From contig CAYFPB010000017.1 of the NCBI GenBank assembly GCA_964344895.1, forward strand, positions 1 to 18,604: a stretch of DNA of 18,604 nucleotides, written 5' to 3'. Under the pieces are notes generated by a model. That model was not told the origin of the DNA and ran no database searches. It worked only from the letters and a program-made list of their open reading frames with translations. Source of the stretch: UBA6164 sp964344895 (lineage in GTDB: Bacteria > Patescibacteriota > Gracilibacteria > BD1-5 > UBA6164). The position numbers and the translations under genes were made by a program. Shown piece by piece: positions 1-9,467 of this stretch. Numbering within the stretch: the stretch's first letter is position 1; each line of letters opens with the position of its first letter.

Positions 1-1546
1 TAATTTAGTTAAATCATGAGCTGATATATTGCTATATAGTTGAGATGGATCAGAACTGAATGCTGATACAGATGAGGGTAAAGCTGTAAGAAAGGCAATG
101 GTAGAAAAATTACAAGCAGCTTATAGTGATACAAAAATAGTAAGTAGAGATGGAATAAGACAACTAGTAAATGTAGATACAACTGATGCAGATGCTGTTG
201 AAAATGTATGAATATCATTTATAAATACAAAGGTAAATAGTGCTATGATTACTTGAAAAAAATTAAGTGTAGCTGCAGAAACTATTAAAGATTGTTTAGA
301 AACAAATCAAGATTATTATTTACTACCAGAAACAAAACACTGAGCATCAACTGAGCCTATGTCACGGACATGAGCAGTAACAAATGGTGTACAAGTCTAT
401 ACAGATGTTTTTAAATGTAATAATTGAGTATTTGTTGAAGAATCAGAAACAATAGAAGTAATATGTGATAGCTGATATACATTAAATGCAGATACAAACT
501 CATGTATTTTTGAATCAAAATTAACAGCATGACCTTTAAATCTATATAAAGTAAATGGTAAAACAGATGCAAGTGTATCAGGAAATACAGTAACTATTGG
601 GAATTCTGATAGTTTAAATAAATGACCTGAATCAAATCCAGAATCTATTCCTTTACTTGTTTCAGATTTGTTAGAATGAGATTTTAGTTTAACTTTTAAT
701 ACATCAGATTTTTGAACTAAGGAATGAAATTTTTGATTTATTATAACAGATGCTGCTAATAATAATTTGGTAACTTCATGAGATAGGTATTTAGCAGAAT
801 ATGCTAATTATGCAGGCCGGAAAATAGCAAGAAAATGATATTCTTCATATTCTTGGACTTATTCTACTCATGAAAGTCCTGCTTTTAAAATAACTAGAAC
901 ATGATCTTCAGTTGTAGCTTGTGTTAATAATTATTGTAGTTCTGGTTTTACTGCAAGCCAGAATATAAAAATTTGAATTTATTATGTTTCACACACAACT
1001 CATGCTCCAAATTCTTTTGAAAAAACTCTTAGTAATATTAGTTTCACATGAACACCAATTATACCATTAGATGTAGTTGGAACAACATGTGCTGATATAT
1101 TAGCTGGTAATCCAGATGCAACTGATTGAGTGTATGCAATAGATCCAGCAAATGATTGAATATGAATAAATGCAACATGTGACATGATAAACTGAGGATG
1201 GACAAGGATAAATTATAATCAATCAACACAGGAAAATTATCAAAGATTCCGTGATTGTAAAAATAATTGATCATATTTTGAAACAAATTTTGAATGTATA
1301 AATCCAACATACTTTACAGATATTAAGTTTACAAGATCAGGTTATACTGATGTGAATAAATTAGCATCAAATATGAGTTGGATTGATCATTGATCATGTA
1401 CTAATACTTGAACATGATGTCAGGTATGATGGAGTGCAGGAGGTTATACAATGCGGGATTATAATATGAGTTGACAATATAATTATTGACGGTGGGGTAG
1501 TTCTCATGCTAAATTTCAAAATGATATTGTAGTTTGGTGAAAATAG
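1..1546 (+). CDS. Extracellular protein with C-terminal fibrinogen-like domain (5' partial)
   Basis: Open from the window edge (codons begin at base 2) to TAG at 1544-1546, giving 514 residues with TGA read as Gly. I see three parts. The first ~180 residues are mixed alpha/beta, with Cys pairs. Residues ~180-355 look like a lectin-type beta-sandwich, with segments such as GDFSLTFNTSDFG and SVVACVNNYCSSG. From residue ~363 to the end there is a domain of the type called fibrinogen-like YCDxxxxGGGW in bacteria: TCADILAGNPDATDGVYAID, then CDMINGGWT from residue 393, and a Cys/Trp/Gly-rich tail. Family knowledge suggests carbohydrate or surface binding outside the cell; the ligand is unknown. The N-terminus lies outside the window, so a signal peptide or pilin leader cannot be checked. 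It is the only gene here that uses CGG codons (four times). A strong terminator follows directly. Confidence 0.8.
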
Positions 1547-1550
1547 TTGA

Positions 1551-1586
1551 AAAACAAAGTAATTTTTAAAATTACTTTGTTTTTTT
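1551..1586 (+). terminator. Rho-independent terminator after the fibrinogen-like gene
   Basis: A perfect inverted repeat (1551-1566 pairing with 1568-1583, AAACAAAGTAAT on the left arm) runs into a T-tract five bases after the stop codon. The stem is AT-rich but long. The -35 box of the next gene's likely promoter falls inside the right arm. Confidence 0.85.
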
Positions 1587-1604
1587 ATATTTATTAAATA
1601 TAAT
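1577..1604 (+). promoter_or_regulatory. Likely sigma-70 promoter for the DUF3800 gene
   Basis: TTGTTT (1577-1582), a 16-bp spacer and TATAAT (1599-1604) lie 33 bases before the ATG. The -35 box overlaps the terminator stem of the previous gene. The -10 box is perfect; the -35 box is only partly conserved. Confidence 0.5.
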
Positions 1605-1637
1605 AATTAGAATGTTTAAAAATAAGTGAAAAATAAT

Positions 1638-2222
1638 ATGATAATTTATTTAGATGAATCAAAAAGATTAGGTAAATGAGAGATAGTAATATGATGATTT
1701 TTATCATTACATAATACTCATTATATAGATAATTTTATTAAAAATAAAAAGAAAGAATACCTTATAATAGATAAAGTAGAGTTAAAAAGTACAAATAAGT
1801 TTTGAAAATTATTTTTACAAAAATTATCTAGTGATAAAGATTTTTGTAAATTAGAGATTACAAGTTTTGCATATCATTTTAAAAATTATTATTCAGATTC
1901 TACAGAAAATTATATAGATTTTTTATTAGAAATTTTTAATAATATAATTAAAAATAATTGTTTGAAAAATAGTTGAAAATTAACAATTATTCATGATAAT
2001 TTGAATGCAAAAAATAATACTTATGTATCTAGGAAAATTGAAAGTTTTTTAAAGAAAAAATGATTAAAATCTGAATTTAAAGTTTATAATTCTAAAAAAT
2101 ACCTTTCATTACAATTAGCTGATTTGATTGTATGAGAATATAAAAAACTATATTTTTTTGAAGATGTAAATAGCTTAGATAATTTTCTATTAAATAAGGA
2201 TTTACACAATAAAAAAACCTAG
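1638..2222 (+). CDS. DUF3800 domain protein
   Basis: A 194-residue protein from ATG 1638 to TAG 2220-2222, with TGA as Gly. The start MIIYLDES (Asp6, Glu7, Ser8) and the late motif LSLQLADLIVGEYKK are the hallmarks of DUF3800, a family with an RNase H-like fold built around acidic residues. A middle Asp in TIIHDNLNA fits the predicted metal site. DUF3800 proteins occur widely in mobile and defence-associated contexts, but their reaction is not established, so I assign no function. No Shine-Dalgarno sequence precedes the ATG. Its last codons overlap the 3' end of a possible small RNA on the other strand (2209-2283). It probably forms its own short transcription unit between the terminator at 1551-1586 and uvrB. 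Confidence 0.8.
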
Positions 2223-2283
2223 CAGGGGGATGCTTCATAGGATATTCTACTGACATATCCTCCACAACTCTTACTAGGTTCAC
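2209..2283 (-). ncRNA. Candidate structured small RNA, antisense to the end of the DUF3800 gene
   Basis: On the minus strand a promoter-like pair (TTGCTT at 2317-2312, 16-bp spacer, TATAAT at 2295-2290) precedes a ~72-nt element. An outer 7-bp helix joins CTAGGTT (2274-2280) with AACCTAG (2216-2222). An inner perfect 7-bp hairpin pairs 2239-2245 with 2255-2261 around a 9-nt loop. The element ends in a run of seven U (2217-2211). It is more GC-rich than its surroundings. No family recognised: it lacks the conserved SRP motifs and is too short for 6S RNA. An alternative is a relic of an IS200/IS605-type right end, because one frame reads SCGGYVSRISYEASPC then stop, loosely like a TnpB C-terminus. 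Confidence 0.4.
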
Positions 2284-2289
2284 TATTAC

Positions 2290-2317
2290 ATTATATTATA
2301 TTTTTTTATAAAAGCAA
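2290..2317 (-). promoter_or_regulatory. Likely promoter of the minus-strand small RNA
   Basis: Reading the minus strand, TTGCTT (2317-2312), a 16-bp spacer and TATAAT (2295-2290) would start transcription near 2283, just before the structured element. The region is very AT-rich, so chance matches are possible. The support is that it sits directly before a hairpin-plus-T-tract unit. Confidence 0.4.
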
Positions 2318-2354
2318 AACTTTTTTTAAAAAAATATTTAAATCAAAACTTTTT

Positions 2355-4475
2355 ATGAAAAATATGTTTAATCTAAAATCAAAATATACTCCAAGTCCTG
2401 ATCAGGGTCAGGCTATTAAATCAATAGTTTGAAACATAGAAGACAAGCAGAAGTTTCAAACACTTTGGTGAGTAACATGAAGTGGTAAAACTTTTACCAT
2501 GGCAAATGTGATAAAAGAAGTAAATAAGCCAACTCTGATAATAGCACATAATAAAACACTAGCAGCACAACTAGCTCAAGAATTTAAAGAGTTTTTTCCT
2601 GAAAATGCAGTGCATTATTTTGTTTCATATTATGATTATTATCAACCAGAAGCATATGTAGCAAAAACAGATACATACATAGAAAAAGAAGCAACAATAA
2701 ATGAAGAAATAGATAGATTAAGACATGCAGCTACACAAGATTTACTTACAAGAAAAGATGTAGTAATAGTAGCTAGTGTATCATGTATTTATGGTATATG
2801 AGATATATCATCTTATACAGAACAAGTGTTTGATATAGAAGTAGGAAAAGAATATAAAATGGAAGACTTGTTAAAACGCTTAGTTGCAATTCAGTATAGA
2901 AGATCAGCTAGTGATTTTAAACCATGAAATTTTTTGGTAATGTGAGATGTACTTGAAATATATCCAGCAAGTAGTGAGACAGTAATTACTGTAGAGTTTT
3001 GGTGAGATGAAGTAAGTCAAATAAGCTCAAGAAATTATTTAACATGAGAAGTCTATGATTATATGCAATCAGTGACTATTTATCCAGCTAAACACACAGT
3101 TACAACAAAAGAAAAAATAGAAGCAATAGTACCTGAAATAAAAAAAGAGTTAGATGAAAGACTTAAGTACTATAAAGAAGATCTATGAGATGTATTGAAA
3201 TATGAAAGACTAAAAACAAAGGTAGAATATGATATAGAAATGATGCAAGAAGTATGATATGTAAATGGTATAGAGAATTATTCTAGATATCTTGACTGAA
3301 GAAAATCTTGAGTAGCGCCAGCAACACTTATGGATTATTTTGGTGATGATTTTTTATGTTTGGTTGATGAATCACATATGACCTTTAGTCAGATAGGATG
3401 AATGTATGCTTGAGATAGAGCTAGGAAAGTAAATCTAGTAGAAAACTGATTTAGACTACCTAGTGCTATGGATAACAGACCACTTAAGTTTGATGAATTT
3501 GAGTCTAAGTTTAAAAATGTAGTAGCTGTATCAGCTACGCCATGAAACTATGAGATAGAAAATAGTTGTAAAAAACCTTCAGATTTTTTTGATTTTGATC
3601 CAAATAAAGATGGTGTATGGAAGGCTAGTAAAGATTGTAGAGTAATACCTCAAATGATGAGACCTACATGATTACTTGATCCTGAGATTATTCTAAAACC
3701 TATGGAGTTTATGGTTGATGATATAATGAAAAATATAACTGAAGCTGTAGAAAGCAATCAAAGATTACTTATTACAACTATTACAAAAAGATCAAGTGAA
3801 GAGTTAAATGATTACTTAATGGAAAACTGAGTAAGTGTTAAGTATCTACATTCTGAAGTAGAAACATTAGAAAGACTAGAAATATTAAAGGAATTAAGGG
3901 AATGATCTATAGATGTAATTGTTTGAGTAAATTTACTAAGAGAAGGTCTTGACCTACCAGAAGTAAGCAAAATATGTATACTAGATGCTGACAAACAATG
4001 ATTTTTAAGATCTACTTCTTCTTTGATACAAATAATAGGTAGAGCAGCAAGAAATGCAGAGGGGAAAGTATATATGTATAGTGAGCAACTTAAAAAAACT
4101 GATATTTCAAAACTTAAACAAGAAGCAGACTGATTGTATAGAATAGATAAAGCAAAACTTTGTAATCAAGAGTGATTAGTAGTATCAGAAGCTATGAGAA
4201 AAGCAATAGATTTGACTTATTATAGAAGGAATTTACAAGAAGAGTATAATAGAAAAAATAATATAACACCAAAAACAGTTTATAGTGAGATCAAGGATAT
4301 GTGACTTAAATCAAACAAAACAAAGAAAGATTATGCTGTACTAGATAAGCGCTCTGTAGAAAGAGAAATATCAAGATTAGAGCTTGAAATGGATATAGCA
4401 GCAGCTAATATGGAGTATGAAAAAGCAGCAGAGTTAAGAGATGAGATTTTAATGTTGAAAAAAGGAAAAAAGTAA
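2355..4475 (+). CDS. uvrB: UvrABC excinuclease subunit B
   Basis: A 706-residue UvrB (E. coli UvrB has 673), the damage-verifying helicase-like subunit of nucleotide excision repair, which is loaded by UvrA and recruits UvrC. Motifs in order: Walker A GVTGSGKT (39-46, two glycines encoded by TGA), the beta-hairpin region YYDYYQPEAY (92-101), DESH (338-341), VSATPGNYE (392-400), QIIGRAAR (559-566), and a C-terminal UVR motif (~667-701, EYEKAAELRDEI-like) that binds UvrC. An in-frame ATG at 2364 is an alternative start; I chose 2355 as the first ATG. Between the SATP motif and the RPTGLLDP segment there is an insertion of about 22 residues (405-428, bounded by two Cys) absent from typical UvrB. 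No Shine-Dalgarno sequence is visible. The end of the gene carries the next promoter. Confidence 0.97.
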
Positions 4476-4482
4476 GTATAAT
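4455..4482 (+). promoter_or_regulatory. Likely promoter for the helicase-sigma unit, inside the uvrB 3' end
   Basis: TTGAAA (4455-4460), a 16-bp spacer and TATAAT (4477-4482) straddle the uvrB stop codon, 42 bases before the helicase ATG at 4525. A second -10-like TATAGT lies at 4495-4500. Read-through from uvrB is also possible, since no terminator separates the genes. Confidence 0.45.
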
Positions 4483-4524
4483 ATATTTATATGTTATAGT
4501 ATATAAGTAATAATAAAGATTTTT

Positions 4525-6621
4525 ATGTGAGAAAGTGTAGTAAAACATATGGAAATATATGCTTGATTAAAAGAGTGAGATGAAACTAGTTTGTTTAATT
4601 ATTTAGATGTAACAGAAGAAGTTATAGCACAAACTTTAAACATAGTTAATTCTCCTCAAAACTTAAAGCAGTTATTACCAATTGAATTAAAGTATTATAT
4701 ATCAGAGTTAATAGATATATTAAGAAATAATTTTGAAAGTCTTAGGAAGTCTCAAGTAGCTTCTTTGATAGCAATAATTGATCATCTATTAGAATGAAAA
4801 ACAAGGTGATTAGTAAAACTACCTACTTGAATGTGAAAAACAAGGCTTTTTTCTGAGATAATAGAGTGATTACAATTAAATACAGCTATATTTATACCAA
4901 ATAATCATCTAAAATCACAAGTAAGTGAATACTTTGATAGTAGACATACTTTTATAGTTTGAGATTCAAAAAAATCAGTTGCAAAAAGTGTTAAAGAAAT
5001 ATTGACTCAAATAGAGATAGATAATATAGAAGCTCCTATTATTATTTGTACCTACAAAGCTCTTTTACATTTAAAATCAGATGCTCCTGATTTATTCAAG
5101 GAATTTTCATCATTTATAGAGTTAATAGTTAGAGATGAAGCTCATAAGTCTTTATGAGATGAAACATCAGAACTACTTGATAATATTGTTAATTATAATG
5201 ATAATTATTTATTATCAGAAGGTTATAGTTTGGATTGATGAGTAGAAAAAATAGAATTACTTTTTACTGCTACACCAAACTTATTATCAAAAAGTATCAA
5301 GGAATGTTATGAAATTATTATATCACTAAGATTACAAGATTGAGTAGAAGAGTGAATTTTACATATGCCCGGGTTTGAAAGAGTTCCAAAGGCTTATGTA
5401 AATTTATGAGATAAAAATATTAATCAATCACATGTAGATAAAAATGCTCTGAAGTTTTGTGATGAAGAGTGAAATCTTAGCTATATTCAGCTTATAAATA
5501 AATACATTGAATTAAAAGAAAAAAATGAGGGATATTTTCCTGGAATATGATTTTGTAGAAGTGTTGAGCATGCAGAATTTATTAAGCAAGAAATGGAGAA
5601 AAAGTGAGTCCGCACTATAAGAGTAACTTCAGCAAGCAAAGGTTTAGATAAATGAATAGTATCAGAAAAAGCAAAATATATGTTAGAAAGAAATGAAGTA
5701 GATTTTGTTCTAACTGTTTCAAAGGTGGCAGAGTGATGGGATATCCCAACTTTAAGGTGTGCAGTTTCTTTTGCTCCTACTTTTAGTGAGGCTAAATATG
5801 TACAATGAATCTGAAGAATTCTAAGAGTTTTTGAATACTTTGAAGAGTATAATCAATATTGAATTTTACCTAAAACTGGAGCTGTTATTATAGAGCCTGA
5901 GAGTTGGGAAATTTCTAATAGTGGTAATTGAGGAATAAGTAAAAAATGAAGAAAAAAAGATTCAGAAGATACTAAAAATACTCAACAAAAACAACAAGAG
6001 ACTAAGAGTATTACTTTAAAAGAAATTCATTGATGAACCAGGACTATATCTGGAATGATGCATTTAATAAAATCAGAAGAGTTTGATACTTGATTTCTAG
6101 AAGAAAAATATTGAAGTCTTATAGAATATATTGATAAATATAAGTTGGAAGAGGATTGGACAGTAGAAATAAAGTGAGTATTATATACAGCAGTTACTAA
6201 TACAATGAGTACTAAAAACTCTAGATTAACTTGTAGTTGAGCAACAGCATTAAAAGAAATAAGCAATTTACCACAAGAATGGCTTAATAAAAACAGACTG
6301 TTAAATTTTGGTTTAAGTTGATATAAAACTATTGATTTATATAATTTAGAAGAGTTATTAAAGGTGTTACCTAAATGGAAATTATTAGAAGATTGGAGTA
6401 TAGAGATTGAATGAGTAATATATACAGCTATAAACAATTCAATGAGTACAAAAAATTCTAGACTACCTTGTAGTTGAAAACTTGCTTTAAAAAAGATAAA
6501 ACAACAGTCAGAGAAATGGTTGAAACAAAATAGATTATTAAAAAAATGATTAAGTTGAAAGCATACAGTTGACTTATACAACCTAGAAGAAGTTTTAAAA
6601 ATATTACCAAATAACAAATAA
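4525..6621 (+). CDS. DEAD/DEAH-box superfamily 2 helicase with duplicated C-terminal domain
   Basis: A 698-residue protein with TGA as Gly. SF2 motifs: LPTGMGKT (99-106), RDEAH (203-207), FTATP (247-251), a motif V-like KVAEGWDIP segment, and QGIGRILR (427-434, motif VI). It therefore has a complete ATPase/translocase core of the restriction-enzyme or SSL2 type. A charged linker follows motif VI, then two tandem copies of an ~80-residue unit (about 541-617 and 618-697). They share W-x-[VI]-EI-x-GV-x-YTA, MSTKNSRL, CSG, NRLL, GLSG and DLYNLEE-x-LK-x-LP. I do not recognise this repeat; it does not match the classical helicase-associated domain well. ATG 4549 is an alternative start; 4525 was chosen as the first in-frame ATG after the promoter. 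The stop lies 8 bases before the sigma-factor ATG, so the two genes are probably co-transcribed. The substrate is unknown. Confidence 0.85.
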
Positions 6622-6629
6622 ATTAAATA

Positions 6630-8588
6630 ATGGAAATAGTTGGATTAATTCAATCTCCTGAAGGAGAACTAAGTAATACAAAGGACGTGAGTATTGCTTT
6701 GCTTTATTATTATCAAAGAGATGAAGAATTTAAGAAAAATATAGACAGTTTTTTTGATAAATTTAATAAAAAACATAATACAAATATATCATTATTATCT
6801 ATTTTTGATATATTACAATGAGAAGAAAAAGATGTAGATACTATAAAAACAGTAAAGTCTTTTTTATCTGAAATAGAAAATAATACTGAACTAAGTATTA
6901 TTTTAAAACTTGCTTCAATTTCTGGAAGTAATCTAAAAGAAGTAATTATAGATTATATAGAGCAAGTGCAAGATAGTATATCAAAAATTTTACTTGATAG
7001 TAACCAAGAAGGAGTAACTCAAACTTATAAAAAACCTAGAAAACAAAAACAAGAAAAAGCTGAAGTTATAAAACAGAAAGAAGAAGTAGTAGCTATAACT
7101 CATTTTAATGATTTATTAAATATATCTAGACAAGATTTTATTGAGAATTTTCAAAAATATTCAAAAGAACAACAACAGGAGTTTTTTGATGAAATATATG
7201 ATTATGTAATTTCTAAAGGATTATATAATGATGAAGATAAAAATAAAGAATTAGTACTATCTGAAGTATTAAAAACTCCACCATTATTAAGAAAAGAATT
7301 AATATATGATAGTTTACATAATTTATCTAATAAAGAGAACTATGATTTACCAATAGCTTTTATAAAAAAATTATATTTTAAGTTATTAGAATTAATAAAT
7401 ATAGAAAAGAAAAATGAAGAACTATCAAAAAAAAGTCATGTAGAACAAAAAACTCAAAAAGAAAATCAAGATATACAAATTGTAGAACAAGAAGAAGTAC
7501 AAGATACAGATATAGATGAAAATAATTATATTAAACCACCTTTAGATGTTTTAGAACAACAAGAAGAATTGGAAGATGAAATAGATACAAATGAAGAAGT
7601 AATTCAGGACTGAAATAATACAGAGTTGGAGGATAGAGAATATATATATGAATTATATGAAGAACTAAATAGACCTACATTAAGAATGAAAGAAATAGAA
7701 GCTGATAAGGATATATATGATTTAGAACAAGTATGAGAAAAGTATATATCTAAAATGTTAAAACATAAAATATTAACAAAAGAACAAGAAGAAGAATTAT
7801 TAAAAAAAGTAAAAGCTTGAGATAAAAATGCAATAGACACGTTAGTAAAATCTAATGTGAGATTTGTAGCTAAAATAGCTTATAAATATACTTGAAACTG
7901 AGTGGATATTGATGATTTAATACAAGAATGAATATTAGGTTTATATGAAGCTGTAAAAAAATATGATATTACTAAATGAACAACATTGTTAACTTATGCT
8001 AAATGGTATATTCGTAGATATATACAATGAATAATTGCATATCAATGAGGAAATATAAGTTTTACTACATGACAACTAGATAGAGATACAAAATTTTGGA
8101 AAAGATATAGAGAGTTAAGAATTAGATTTTGAAGAGTTCCTTCAGTCAAGGAATTAGCAGAAAGTTTAGAAATATCAGAAAATGTAGTTAAAAAAACTTT
8201 TTGAACATATATTAACTATATAGAATTAGATAAATGATTTAATATTCAAGAATGAGAAAAAGAGGAAGTTAATCTACATGAAGTTATTGTTTCTGAATGA
8301 TATAAAACTTTGGAAGAACAAATTATAACTGATTATGAAAATGAAGAATTATTATATGCATTATCACAACTACCAGAAAAACATAGCGATATTATTATTA
8401 GAAGACATGGGCTTTTAAATTGAGAAAAAGAGACATTGGAGAGTATAGCTGAAAATTTATCTATATGAAGAGAAAGGGTGAGGCAATTGCAAAATATTGC
8501 TTTAAAGAAAATAAAAGATATTTTATTATCAAATACAAGAATACCTAGATTAAATGAAAAAGAAAAAAAAGAAGAAAGAAAAAAGTAA
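6630..8588 (+). CDS. rpoD: RNA polymerase sigma-70 factor with a long N-terminal extension
   Basis: A 652-residue protein. Sigma regions occupy the C-terminal half: region 1.2 (LTKEQEEELLKKVKAGDKNA), region 2 from about residue 405 (VKSNVRFVAKIAYKY, DIDDLIQEGILGLYEAVKKYD, TYAKWYIRRYI), region 3 (FGRVPSVKELAESLEIS) and region 4 at about 577-632 (LSQLPEKHSDIIIRR and the -35-binding helix-turn-helix SIGRERVRQLQNIALKKI). This is the organisation of a primary, housekeeping sigma. The first ~380 residues are a helical, Lys/Glu-rich extension with an acidic stretch near 290-330, far longer than ordinary region 1.1. The gene ends in a Lys-rich tail whose last codons form the heptamer A_AAA_AAG directly before TAA, a classic -1 frameshift signal leading into the next open frame. 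No Shine-Dalgarno sequence precedes the ATG. Confidence 0.93.
8579..8588 (+). promoter_or_regulatory. Putative -1 ribosomal frameshift site (A_AAA_AAG then TAA)
   Basis: The last sense codons of the sigma gene read AGA AAA AAG TAA, so the heptamer A AAA AAG is in the phase used by the E. coli dnaX frameshift site and is followed at once by the stop. Slipping back one base gives GTA AAA TTA and joins the frame that stays open to 9439. That frame has no ATG, GTG or TTG before 8783. The joined product would have about 936 residues. I see no obvious Shine-Dalgarno-like or strong stem stimulator, so this is inference. Confidence 0.4.
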
Positions 8589-8782
8589 AATTAGCAAATG
8601 AAAGATATAAGAAAAAAATAGCTACTAATTTAAGTCAGAAGAAAGAAAAAAAAGTAATTAATAAAATTAGAAGAAATCATATTATTATTCCTGAATCAGA
8701 AGTAATACATGAAGAGGTAGAAGAATATTATAGGACTATAAATAATAATAGTGTAGGTGAAAAGAAACAAGAAATCGAAAAA

Positions 8783-9439
8783 ATGTATAGTGAGAAAGAT
8801 TGAAGTAAAAATATAAATGTATATAGAGATAGAGATTTAAACTGGATTATTCATCAAGTAAATAAAGATATTAATAAAATTTCTTATTTTATTGAAAAAC
8901 TTGCTTATTCTAATAAAAGAGAACAATTACATTTTTTTACTTATATTGGAATGGTTATTAAAAAGAAACAATTAGTTAATGATACTTGAGAAAGTATTAT
9001 AGACTATACTTGTTTTCCATCTATTCCATTCCTTTTGAGTCATTTTTTTATGGATATATGATCAAATATAGATGAAAATTTTATTTCATTATTTAATTAT
9101 TCAAATAAATTTAAAATCTTTAAAGGTTTTTTACATAGAAATATTAAATCAAAGTTAGTAAAATATTGGGATATATTAGAAATATGAAGTTATACATGTG
9201 ATGTAGATGTAAATATCCCTCTTGAAATTGATTGATATTCAAGATATAAGTTTCCTTTTAGTGAACAATCAGATAAAGAGTGGGAGAATTTTGTTAAAGA
9301 AGTAATTAATTATAATAAATGAGTAGATGGAGTATTAAGTCCTAGTGTATTATATATGTGTAAAAAACAAACTGTACATTGAAATAATATTTGATCAGAT
9401 ATAAAAAGAAAAAGTAAAAGTAGTTTTTGAAAAAAGTAA
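8783..9439 (+). CDS. Unknown protein, possibly the -1 frameshift extension of the sigma factor
   Basis: Taken from the first ATG in frame (8783), this encodes 218 residues and ends at TAA 9437-9439. The frame is actually open from 8549, just after a TAG at 8546, and its ~78 upstream codons look coding (a Lys-rich helix, then NHIIIPESEVIHEEVEEYY) but contain no start codon. The frame lies at -1 relative to the sigma gene, right at a slippery heptamer, so the real protein may be a C-terminal extension of the sigma factor. The body is mixed helical with aromatic-rich stretches (FTYIGMVIKKK, CFPSIPFLLSHFFMDIG) and four Cys, and a basic C-terminal tail. I recognise no family. The zinc-ribbon gene follows 28 bases later. 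Alternatives are an undetected start codon or a one-base assembly error. Confidence 0.6.
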
Positions 9440-9467
9440 AAATATATTATTTCCAAAAACATAATCT

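Noticed and set aside
1000..1310. Two minus-strand ORFs of 61 and 83 residues
   Set aside because: Shadows of the fibrinogen-like gene, whose sense frame carries the conserved CDM-GGWT signature.
2092..2283. Minus-strand ORF of 63 residues across the DUF3800 3' end
   Set aside because: It overlaps a real gene, matches no family in its own frame, and its GC-rich start is better explained by the structured RNA or transposon-end element.
2355..4475. Apparent decay of uvrB by many in-frame stops
   Set aside because: Every interruption is TGA at a glycine position; TAA and TAG are absent until the end. This is alternative decoding, not a pseudogene.
6027..6617. Long minus-strand ORF (196 residues)
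   Set aside because: It is antisense to the duplicated C-terminal domain of the helicase. Its composition (Leu, Phe, Asn, Ser) is that of a reversed AT-rich coding strand, and the sense frame has clear motifs.
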